The notes below the pieces were generated by a model. It saw nothing but the letters and a program-made list of their open reading frames with translations, had not been told where the DNA came from and made no database searches. From Candolleomyces eurysporus (taxonomy: Eukaryota; Basidiomycota; Agaricomycetes; Agaricales; Psathyrellaceae), in the NCBI GenBank assembly GCA_027579435.1, contig JANBPK010001291.1:1-32061 (forward strand): 32,061 nt of DNA, read 5' to 3'. The translations under genes were made by a program, and so were the position numbers. Each line of letters starts with the position of its first letter. Position 1 is the stretch's first letter. Shown in pieces: positions 1 to 9,004 of this stretch.

Positions 1-340
1 TAAATGTGAGTTTTGTCCGGTCTTTCTTGGTCTGCGCAAGAACTCATGAAAGCAGATTTGGAGTCACTGAAATGGAGTCAGAACCTATCTTCCGCACCAT
101 TTTCTAGATTGCCATTCTTCTGTCACTGCTCTCTTTCGTACTTCTCAGGGTTTATTTCTGGTTTAGTTGTCACGTCGCCATCATATCCTTATTTTCCGTA
201 CCCCGGCTATCATTGTATTATTCGCTCAATTCCTTACTCATTCGTTACCTACTTGCTCTACTGGCTAAGAATCTATTTAGTAACTCTCTTGCCACCTTTC
301 AGACACCAGCATATGGCTCAGTCTGAGTAGTAAATTCCTG
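1..340 (+). repeat. Repeat A, copy 1 (3' flank of a peptide-gene copy)
   Basis: By eye this stretch aligns almost from end to end with 5651-6040, with many substitutions and small gaps. The match begins at the TAA that is the stop codon of the secreted-peptide gene in the second copy. The GTGAGT three to five bases after that stop is kept in both (6-11 and 5656-5661). The simplest reading is that a paralogous peptide gene ends at base 3 of the window and its coding part lies outside. The short open frame inside (13-330) reads only as a pyrimidine-rich artefact, so I do not call it a gene. Confidence 0.6.
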
Positions 341-904
341 TTCTCTATTCTTGGCTAGTTAGGAATGTCATGGTACCTGATAGAGGAGGGAACAGGGTAT
401 ACACCCGATCTACTCAGCGTTCAGAACCTCGTATCTTCGAACTACGATTTAACCATTTGACGGCGTAGTCGTTGCTGACCAGTTATGATGCAAATGACTG
501 TAAGGCATTGCTTACCCTGATGGTGCAACGGTAAATACGCGCCCAGATCGGGGAGCCGACGGGTGAAAAGAACACACTTTGAATGGAGGAATAGTGTCTC
601 CTGCTGCGTGGGCCGACGAGCGACTGGGGGGTTAACCTAACAGGCCGCTTAAAGCACCAGGAGATGCCGCTTGACTTCGACACATTGATCAAGGTCTTAT
701 GCCCAACATGAGTCAAGGGACAAGGCATGCTGCCTGTGGAGTTTCTCAGCTGAGAAGGCTGTTTAAGAGCAGTCAGGAATCTATTTCCGCAACCCTCAAC
801 TTGGAGGAATGGCCAACTTAGGCATATTGACTGTATTGACGAAATAGGATATGAAGGAGGTGCGTCTGTTGATTCTTGCAAGGCTCGGTCTATGCCACTG
901 GCAA
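341..904. other. Intergenic, no gene seen
   Basis: Open frames exist on the minus strand (for example 483-920), but their translations have the composition of chance frames: scattered Cys, Trp and Ser, and no domain-like stretch. No splice-linked coding pattern, RNA gene or strong repeat was found. Confidence 0.5.
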
Positions 905-1345
905 AGATCCATTCCACCACAATTGGTGCTGACTTGATTGATGTCTAGCATCAGCCATCTAACTACCTCTGCCACCACAGCGCATTGAGGAAAGGAGGAA
1001 GCAAGACTGATATTTCCCCAGTCCGTCCCATTAGAAACCTCCGAATAGTAGCTATTGCCTCTTCCTTTCGTCTCTCAATCTCTCGTCATCGCCGACGGCT
1101 TCAAACGTAATTTGGCTCGTATACCTTCTTTTATAAGTCTGTGTTGTATGACGGTCATCGACACTTCCTTCCTGCTCTCAATCGTGTCATACGCGAACAT
1201 ACTGTTCATTCCAATTGTTTCACTCTTTTCCGGCTTTCTATCTCGCCTTGCGCCACGGAATATATGCGCTCGCTCGGTTAATTATGTATAGAGCTGACAT
1301 TTCTCGATCTCAACGCACCGTCATCTACTTCGCTCGAACGAGTGA
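905..1345 (+). repeat. Repeat B, copy 1
   Basis: This segment aligns by eye with about 16155-16550. Shared landmarks, in order, are ACAATTGG, CCTCTGCCACC, AAAGGAGGAA, GTCCGTCCCATT, a TAATTTGG-TCGTATA stretch, GTGTCATACGCGA/ATGTCATACGCGA, and ATTATGTATAGA. Identity is high enough to be homology and low enough to be old. It is pyrimidine-rich on this strand. No transposase or reverse transcriptase is visible, so the element class is unknown. Confidence 0.6.
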
Positions 1346-3075
1346 TTACAATACCGTTCCTGAGCTCAAGCTGATGACCTATCAATTCCAACGCATAGAA
1401 ATAATCCATGAACCCATACGCACCTATTACTTACTTGTATGTAGCCTGTTCTCCTTGCATTTGTTCTCGTTGAGCACGACCCAACTTCTTAAGAACAATT
1501 GAGTGACTGAGAAAGAATTTGTAACGATAACCGACGAGTTGTATGGGCCGTGAAAGAAGGTTGTGTCTACGTAAACAAAGTGATAGATTAGGGTATGCGT
1601 GCGTTGAATAAACAAAGGTATGAACGAGAGATGGATGGGTCATCGAGACGCATCCAGATTGTTGTCTGTGAGAGGGTATCCAGAATGTCCAAGACAATAG
1701 GTAGGAGGGAAGGGTGTGTAAGATATGGTACCGTGAACAGCGATGAGGGATGAATAACCGGGTGATATAATCAGCCACACAAAGAATAAAGAAAAACATT
1801 AGAAGAAAGAATCAAGGAGACGACAGACACTGTTAGGAATATCAGTTGACAGCACCAGCTGCTTAAGTATAAGGGTAAAAAAGAGGTGAGCGGCGCACAA
1901 AAGTAATAAAACAACGATTGGGAAGCTGCCCGGCCAGCAAGGCGTCCGTACCCAGAAATGAGGGTAGGATCGCTATAGCTCGCCTCGAGTGCCCGAGCAA
2001 ATTCCGTCCCAAATCGGAGCCAGTTGAACCAAGAGGGTCGTCAATGGGGTAATTGGGGCCTCCCAGACCCATACTCCGCTGTTCACCGAGTAGAGCGAAG
2101 GGAATAGAGTTGACGCCGCAGTTGTTATCAAGAGTCGAGGGAGTATTCGGCCGTCCTCAGGGAAGCTGGCTGAGATCGAGCTAGAGCCACACTGGAGACA
2201 GAGCTCAAATTGGCTCCTGGCTTGACACAGGACAGTTCCCGAGGAGGGGTAAAATCATGGAGGGCATGGCGGGGAACGGTTGGGAAGAAGCACTCCTCCG
2301 GTGAAGGGACCAGCGATGCTGTTTGCGACATGACGACCTGTTGAAGCAGAGGAACCCGCCATGCAAACCTGACCAAGAATGGTGGATATTCATCGCAAAG
2401 ACTCAGGAAACTAGAAATTTAAGCAAGTAGATATCGAGAAGATATGAGCAGACGACTCAGCATGTGGATCGGACACATGGGTTTACCAGTAGCGAACGCA
2501 GACAGCATATACGACGTTGCAGGCAAGTAGTCGAGGCCGTTCGAGAGTACGATCTGCGTCAACTGCTTCCTGCTATTGAACGCTGGAGAGGTAGTAGAAT
2601 TGAGGGTTCTGATCGTCTGGCAGCTGGGGCTTAGCGAAAGCGACAGGAGGGTTGGTGAGTAGCGACGATGAACGCCCAGGTGTCGCCAATCTCATCACCC
2701 TCTTCTTGGACGTAGATTATTCTTTTGCCAACCATCCTTATCCTTTGAGCACTNGGGGGCCATAGACGTGCCACTAAATCTCTCCAAAACGACGTTCCTC
2801 CAGAGTCCAAGCTTAGGCTCCGCTGATCCCCTTGGAGGTCCGCTTCAGAAGGCCATCGGTTAACTGCGCTGCGTCAAAAAAGTCCACGGTAGGGTAAACG
2901 TTCTCTGAAGGCAAATGAAATGGCGTCGAGGAATGGAACGCGTCAGAGCTGCAGGTTCGTGCCCATGCCGGACGTGCGGCTCCATCGTGCCGACAACGAT
3001 CACATGAGGACGCTTCGAGCCTTCGCGCTCCCCCTCTTTCTCTTTCCGCCGCATCTCAATCCACCTTCCCGCTGT
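1346..3075. other. Intergenic, possible decayed coding sequence, no gene called
   Basis: No supportable gene. On the minus strand, between about 2393 and 1863, several frames carry protein-like fragments (for example GGPNYPIDDPLGS near 2060) but they are broken by stops and frame changes and have no convincing splice sites. This could be a decayed gene. A lone N at 2754 precedes a run of five G. Confidence 0.4.
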
Positions 3076-3425
3076 ATGATGGTGCGCATCACTCCATGTT
3101 GTTTCCTCTACGCCATTTCGAGTGTGTCCGAGGCCAATATCTTCCAGCTCCTCGAGTCGTATTTGTTGTCATATTCCAGCCTGCATCGCTGTGGTCCCGA
3201 AGACCTGACCACTGAAGAGGTGAACAAGATGGAGTAAGCCCTGGATCAGGCTTCCATCGTATCTGACACCATAATGGAAGTTTACGACGAGCTTCCGGAA
3301 GAGGTCCGTAAGCTCGTCAAGAGTTCTCCGATTCCCATCCACGACAATCACTCTGTGAGTTTCTCTCGCTGTTGTCTCAAGGCAATCTCCCAACGATTGA
3401 CATGCAGCAACATCCCATATTATGA
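3076..3425 (+). pseudogene. Two-exon gene with an in-frame stop, product unknown
   Basis: From ATG 3076 the frame stays protein-like to 3234, meets TAA at 3235-3237, then continues in the same frame as ALDQASIVSDTIMEVYDELP and on to 3354. There a GTGAGT donor opens a 53-nt intron (3355-3407) with a TTGAC branch-like site and CAG acceptor. The second exon gives QHPIL and a TGA at 3423-3425. The text on either side of the stop reads as one helical acidic protein of about 98 residues (LTTEEVNKME, stop, ALDQASIV). TAA is one change from CAA or GAA. I read this as a recent pseudogene or a sequencing error; reading TAA as the true end is the alternative. I do not recognise the family. Confidence 0.4.
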
Positions 3426-4490
3426 AGCATTCAAAGCTAGCGGGAATTAGAAGGCTAGCGTTGGACGTCAAATTGACATGGTCTTTGGTTCAAAGCGCAG
3501 CGCCTTCCGAGCAGTGTTCTTCACACTATGGTTATCTTAACGGACGGAGTTTCCACAAATAACGTCGAGCGCCGTCGCGTACTCGGAGCCAACAATTTCT
3601 ACCTTCCTTAAAAAATAAACATACTTCATTGTAATGCGCCGCATTGCTGTCCTACCCTTCGTTGCATTTCGTCGCTTTCCACATCGATCACCCGATGCCC
3701 CATCGCCGAGACCACATCGCAGTTATGCTATCCCTGTGCCCTCGCTGGCACTGTGGCCTGGTTCACCCGGTTTCTTCCGAACACGTCTCCACGTTCCCTC
3801 GCTGTTTCGCTTCTTACTTATGATCGCTTCTGCTCGTGATTTGACATCCTGTAGAGTGTGTTTTGAGCCTGCTGACGAATTCGAAACCTCAAGTATTATT
3901 CTGTGAAATCTGGACTCGGCGAGTCTGCTGCAAACGCGGAAGAGTGAAAAAGCCTTGTTACTAAAATGGATCCTCTATAAATGCGAGTGTGATTCTCCCC
4001 AGCTTCCCCCCGACTTCTTATGCTCCTTCAAACAATTTTGACACCTCCATTTCCCCTCACGATTGACGTACCTTTAATGTATGTCATTCGTGCCACGGGC
4101 GATAAAGACAATATTCAAATGAGACGCATTAGCAAACCTTCCTCCCTCCTGTCCTCAACGTGATGTGGTGGTAAATGTAGATCATCTGGCTGATGCTCGA
4201 TGGACATCAGTCAGTAACAATCTTGGTGGAAGCCGAGGGAACGACCGATGCAAAATGTAGAAAAGTAAGTATTAAGAATGCTTCAGGAGAGCTCGAAACT
4301 GCTTCGACTGTCAGAAGAGTCTTCGAGATGTGATAAGGGAGCGTGAGTCGCGAAGCACACCAGTGTTACGTTGGGGAGTAAGCTTAAGGAGCGGAGATCG
4401 GTGCAAGTCGCTAACGTATATATTTTTCACGTTGCTCTCTTCCTTTGTCTCTCAGCTCCAACTCGACTGACTTGTAGTTGTCACACACCC
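3426..4490. other. Intergenic, no gene seen
   Basis: Short open frames on both strands look like chance. A TATA-like stretch (about 4417-4426, plus strand) is followed by a pyrimidine tract and CTCAG, but no reading frame downstream on the plus strand looks coding. Confidence 0.45.
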
Positions 4491-4787
4491 TCACTCAACC
4501 AGTGCAGTGCGGTGCCATGATTTAGGGCCATGGAGTTCGGCGTACAGTTCCCGATCTAACTTATTGAAGCCATTCCGTAATGTCCTCTGCTCTTCAGCAA
4601 AGCGACCCTGTTCGCGTGCTGTACGAGAAGTGATACTCAGAGGTGGAAGGCGGATTTGGAACTCCATCTGCATAGAATCCTCGGTCAGCTCACCCTCGGC
4701 TCGAGTGAGCTTGCCTTGAGCATCGTTTATAAGAGAGCGCATTTCCATCCAAAAATCGAAGATGCCTATGCTAACCTCGTCCAAAAG
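4491..4787 (-). CDS. Hypothetical protein, last exon or fragment
   Basis: On the minus strand a CTGATCTTTCAG acceptor-like sequence ends at 4788. It is followed by an open frame of 98 codons plus stop that reads as a plausible helical, charged protein (MEMRSLINDAQGKL, then TAREQGRFAEEQRTLRNGF). The first in-frame ATG is 4748-4746; without an upstream exon the product would be about 85 residues. A candidate upstream exon in 4800-4959 is unconvincing. No family recognised. Support is amino-acid composition alone, so it may be a relic or chance. Confidence 0.3.
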   Translation of the reverse strand, partial: LLDEVSIGIFDFWMEMRSLINDAQGKLTRAEGELTEDSMQMEFQIRLPPLSITSRTAREQGRFAEEQRTLRNGFNKLDRELYAELHGPKSWHRTALVE

Positions 4788-5439
4788 CTGAAAGATCAGG
4801 AATTATCAATATCTTTAATCTGGCTGTCATCGCCGCATGTATGTACGTGAGATTGATCCTATTTAATAGGCAATAAGAGCTTGTACTCGAATCCGATTGA
4901 CCAAGGCTCCGTAGGGCATGATGCAGGGGTTCGGGAGGATGTAACAAGCGCGCTTCCATAGATATCCACCCCTTAGGGATACTGTCATGTTTCGCCTTAA
5001 ATACCTATTCATTCAACGCATTAGATCCCTGCTTTCTAGTCGCTAAGTAGTCCCAATCGTGATGGATAGTGCGTTTGGTGAATTCCTTCCCGACCGCCAA
5101 CATTCAGGATGGGCTAACGAACATACGAACGTCCCAAATCGGTTACTGCCTTGTTCGAGGAGCAGGGACCGAGGAGTTCATTCAGTTTAATTAACTCTGA
5201 ATTTTGTCATCGGCGGCGGTATGGAAAAGGTTAACGTCAGTCACAGCTTTCGTTGCCACACCTTTTCGGGGAAATGAAAACGATTCTTGGCAAATACAGG
5301 AAGAGGGTATATATTCTGGGCTTGAGAGACGAACCAGGATCAACAACCAGCCTCCACCCTCTCGAAACTCATCTAAAGTCTCGATATCTTGAAGCTGAGC
5401 CTCTCTGCCACACCACTACCTTGAATCCTCTCAAGCACC
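4788..5439. promoter_or_regulatory. Upstream region of the secreted-peptide gene
   Basis: No coding sequence is supported. A TATA-like GTATATATT lies at about 5308-5316, roughly 125 nt before the ATG at 5440. The leader from 5390 on is pyrimidine- and AC-rich (CCACACCACTACC, then TCAAGCACC directly before ATGG), as in many fungal leaders. This favours a real promoter for the peptide gene. Confidence 0.45.
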
Positions 5440-5653
5440 ATGGAGTTCACCCGCATCGTGTTCGCTGCTGTCCTCGCTGTCTTCGCTGGTACGCGCTTTG
5501 TCCAATTTGNCTTTGAGCATGGAACTTGGTCAATGGACTGATCTCGTTCAATTGATAGGCTCCCAGTTTGTCATCGCGTCGCCCATCCCTGCCCCAGTGC
5601 CTGTTGCAGAGGCTCAACCCCAGGCTTGCCAGATTTTGAACTCCTGCGGCTAA
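5440..5653 (+). CDS. Small secreted peptide precursor with C-x5-C-G end
   Basis: Two exons, 5440-5488 and 5559-5653, join in frame (49 + 95 nt) across a GTACGC...GATAG intron with a GGACTGATC branch region. The product has 47 residues. Residues 1-23 form a classical signal peptide (MEFTRIVFAAVLAVFAGS core) with a likely cleavage after VIA. The mature part is about 24 residues: a Pro/Ala-rich spacer (SPIPAPVPVAEAQPQA) followed by CQILNSCG. The two Cys, five residues apart, could form a small disulfide ring with one Gly after it. There is no CaaX end, so it is not a farnesylated mating pheromone, and no Lys-Arg site for Kex2. A GTGAGT sits three bases after the stop, as in the repeat at 1-340, so a 3'-UTR intron is possible. 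An N at 5510 lies inside the intron. Function unknown; a secreted signal or effector-like peptide is inference. Confidence 0.65.
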
Positions 5654-6040
5654 ACGTGAGTTTTTGCCTGCTCTTTTCCGGTGTGCGCACGAATTCATGG
5701 AAGCAGACTTAGAGTCCCTCGATAGAGTCGGAACCTACTCAATCTGCTTCCACAGCATCCTTTAGATCGACATTCTTCTGTCGCCCGTATCCTTCGTACT
5801 TCTCGGGTTCTATTTTTGGGTTATTTGTCACGTTGCCACTCCTTTTCCTGGTTCGCTACTCGTCGTCATCCTATCATTATCTTCCGTACCCCGGCCGTCA
5901 TTGTATCATTCGCTCGCTGTCTTGCTCATTTCTTACCTATTCGCTCCACTAGCTAACAATCTATTTGATTGCTCTCCTTGTCGTCTTTCGGACACCGGCA
6001 CATTGCTCAGTCTAAGTACAACCAAAGTAAATTCCTCTTT
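5651..6040 (+). repeat. Repeat A, copy 2 (peptide-gene 3' flank)
   Basis: Homologous by eye to 1-340, starting at the peptide stop codon. Shared landmarks include GTGAGTTTT, GAAGCAGA-TT-GAGTC, CATTCTTCTGTC, TTCGTACTTCTC, TTGTCACGT, TTCCGTACCCCGGC, ATCTATTT and GGCTCAGTCT/TGCTCAGTCT. It is most simply the 3' part of a duplicated gene, although a mobile element carrying the gene is possible. Confidence 0.6.
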
Positions 6041-7798
6041 TTTCTTCTCTACATGTAGAGGTCCCTGTGGCTACTGTCATCGTATCTTAGCTAGTGAGAG
6101 GTTGTGTTCGCTCTTCTGGAGTCGAATCCTCTATTCTCGCGGCTTCTCAATGCAGAGAGGTGCTAACTAGCGTGTGAGGAGAAGAATGAATTTGCGAATA
6201 TCTAAGAACGCAAATGTCGAGCAAATGTGGATATTCACTTCCACTATGGAGTTCTTATTCTTCAAATTGGAGTAGGCATGAATAACGGAGCGGGTCAAAG
6301 CTTTTTTTGGTCCTCCTCAACCGGACGCTTTATCTAACCTCTGATCCTCCAGGGAACTGACTCTGCCAATCTGGCAGCACATCGATTACATGGAAGGGTT
6401 TCTCGGTACCAGATTCGATTCATCATGGCTGCAGTGTAAGATGGAGCACTTGGAACACATACACAAAGCTTGAATATTGACGTCGGAAACACGAAGTGAC
6501 GTCCAGGCTCACCTTTGTAAAGGTCATCTACCTTGGCCTCGAGGAACAGACAGAGGAACAGACAGAGACACCTGGGTTTTACAGACCCACGGAGATTACG
6601 GATTACTTACTCTACTCGACCCACGTAGCTTCGGATCAAGACCACGGACACATCTTGTGCCCCCTCGTCCGTTTCATTATTCTTCTTACAATTCAGTTCC
6701 AACGAAACGAGTGGTGGGTGGTTTTTGCTTCGTTTACAAACGTTTTGTTGTTGAAATAAGCTCTTGCAGGCGTAAGAGATTGAAATTTTTAGGTGAAGAA
6801 TTAGACCGTGACCACGTCGCAGCGCTTGGAGTTCTGATAGAGGTTGTAAAGGTAAGCTGCCAGTGAGATTCGCAAAGAGGTGCCTTCGTTTGTTTGAAAC
6901 CAGCTCCATTTTATTTCTATTACTTCAACCCCAGCACCCACATTTCTCGATACAGAAAATTTGAAGACTTAGTTGAAATACCATTCTTCAAGACTATCCG
7001 CTGTGTCTAAAACCAAAATCCCGAGATCAGTAGCATGAAGCTCCTTGGTCGAGCTTCATTGTGACCATTGACCGCTTAGCGCTAGAGTTGTCACCGCTGT
7101 GAGACAGGCACATATCTTCATGAGATCCCAATTGCCCTCAATCAAGGTCAACATTACGGTCACTTGAGTTCTCCACCTCGTAGTCTAAAACACGCGTCGT
7201 ACGACGGGTCGAGGTCACAAGCCAACTTGAAGTCCGGGTTCAGACGTGGTCTCGTACGCCTCCGACCTGCGAGACGGCTGCCCTTTTCCTTGTCTATCAG
7301 CGGCCTAGCGAGCCTCGGTTCAGCCAAAGAATATTGGTCAAGTAACCACTCCTTCACCTTTCCTTGGTTCATTTGTGAGTCGCCTGACTTGACCCACCAG
7401 ATCAACTTCTAAACGAAGTTTGGGATGTCGCCGACTCTTCAATTTACCATGTATCGTCTACTTACTTATCGGCAGCTGCAATTGTCGTCACCTGAGTACC
7501 CCACCAGAATAATAAAGGTACCTTTCTCAGCACGGCACTGCCCGACCTGCTGGAGATTTATTTGATCAGCAGAGACCAGCCAGTCAGCCCATATGGTTAT
7601 GTTGGGATCGGTTGGGCAGAGCGACTTTGATTTTTGTAGAACCAACGGTAGCGGAACTGTAAGTCAATTGAGTCTGGTACAATAACTTGGTCCGATTCAA
7701 AGGTTCGCTGTGTTCCGGTAGTACAAGCTCAATGGTGTCATCTCACGGTCCCTGCAACGTAGCATCATCTTGAATTCTTCAATCCCTTCCGTGTAAAT
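6041..7798. other. Intergenic, no gene seen
   Basis: Several 60-130 codon frames occur (6477-6866 +, 6607-6909 -, 7160-7405 -). They overlap one another on opposite strands and have no splice-linked partners or recognisable motifs, so none is called. A direct short repeat GGAACAGACAGA occurs twice near 6544-6566. Confidence 0.45.
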
Positions 7799-7911
7799 TT
7801 CGGGTATGGTGTAAAGGTAACATGTCCTCCCACTTGTGCCGCTACACCTAGTGCAGATGGTCAAGGCGCAGGAAGTTCGAGGTTCGATTCCTCGTGCTCG
7901 AGATTCTTTTT
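7799..7911 (+). tRNA. tRNA-like Pol III unit, probably degenerate
   Basis: The 3' half is convincing. A perfect T arm has stem CGAGG/CCTCG (7878-7882, 7890-7894) and loop TTCGATT, so the B box reads GGTTCGATTCC (7881-7891). Seven bases of acceptor-like strand and a discriminator follow, then a TTTTT Pol III terminator at 7907-7911. Upstream, TGGTGTAAAGG (7807-7817) fits the A-box consensus, and GGTAACAT resembles a D arm. However, the 5' acceptor strand does not pair with TGCTCGA. The A-to-B distance is about 65 nt, which would require an intron, and I cannot fold a clean anticodon arm. It may be a decayed intron-containing tRNA or a tRNA-derived element. No anticodon is assigned. Confidence 0.35.
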
Positions 7912-8824
7912 ATTTTATCTAGGTCACGGCTTTACCGCTTCCGAGTTTGAGAGTTTGGGGATTTTAGATGCATTCTTACAACCCTCCGAAGTTTGCATCC
8001 AGAAGAGCGACCGTCAAATTTAGGGTATGATGCGGATCCAACCCGACGAGCCGAGCGTGAAGGCGGTCTGTTACGACGGTGACAAGATTGGCACTCAAGT
8101 ACTCTCTACAGACCGCACGACTGATCGTCTGGCCGGCGCCTCCGAATCTATCTCTTGCGCATCGAGAAAGGCATTTATCTATCTGTGCAACGGCATCCGA
8201 TTCACGTCTACCTAAAATTGCCTATATCTGTGACTCGAACTACAGACACGCAATGTTGATACTGTAATAGAGCCTAGTGGGCATGGCAATGCTGCAATCT
8301 CGAATTCCGCTCTTTACGCCTTCTTCATTGTGATCTTTGAGTTGAGGATGTCAGCCAGGTAGGTGATTGTCATATCGCTCAGCTCGTTAAACGTCTGGCC
8401 ATGCATGGGCCGCATAACCGAGTCTCATGCTCTCTCCATCTCCTACAGGAAACACGTTTGTATAGTGTCAACTCCACAAACCTGCGCACATTTGAGCTTC
8501 ATCGCACTCCAATGGTCTCGCGTAACCAGCTTCGTTCGGCTATCCTTACGCATACGCCATATGTGGCTAACAAAGCAGTCTGACATTGTCGCCGATTGCA
8601 TCACATGTCGTGTCGCGTCTAACAAGTGCTGATTAGTGACCATTGTAACAAAGGGCCCAGACAACGCTTTGACCAGTAAAGATGCCACACACCTCCCCTG
8701 AGACATATTTAGAGTAATTGGATGCGGCATTCCTTCGTCTTATAACCTCTTTCATTCCTTGAATTTCTCCTTTTCTTTGATTTTGATTCACTTTCTAGAG
8801 CGGCTTTGACAGTCGTTCTCCGAG
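7912..8824. other. Intergenic and promoter side of the next gene
   Basis: Overlapping frames around 8363-8730 on both strands have no recognisable features. The last 100 bases before the 5'-UTR intron are pyrimidine-rich (CTTTCATTCC, TCTCCTTTTC), consistent with a fungal promoter and start region for the gene at 9005. Confidence 0.4.
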
Positions 8825-8877
8825 GTACGTGAGCCTCGTCTGGATGCTTTCGTCGTTGTGCTAACGAATAATTTTAG
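8825..8877 (+). other. 5'-UTR intron of the 9005-10508 gene
   Basis: A canonical 53-nt intron: donor GTACGT after CGAG, branch GCTAACG (CTAAC at 8861-8865) and acceptor ATTTTAG. It lies 127 nt before the start codon, with no ATG-initiated frame across it, so it is best read as an intron in the leader. An N follows immediately at 8878, before a T run. Confidence 0.6.
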
Positions 8878-9004
8878 NTTTTTCTTTTCACGTGCCTCTA
8901 TTCATCGAGCGTCTTTTATCTACGCCCAACGACGACGACATATCATTCAAGTCTAAGCTACTACATAACGGATTAATTTCTCCAAGACAAAAAACACAAT
9001 TACG

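Noticed and set aside
1431..1799. 122-codon minus-strand ORF
   Set aside because: Composition (many Ser, His, Tyr and Leu in AT/CT-rich sequence) is typical of a chance frame, and it overlaps a second ORF on the same strand.
7160..7412. ORFs on both strands over the same 250 bases
   Set aside because: Both strands are open mainly because the segment is GC-rich. No recognisable motif, splice site or homology to the other window features supports either.
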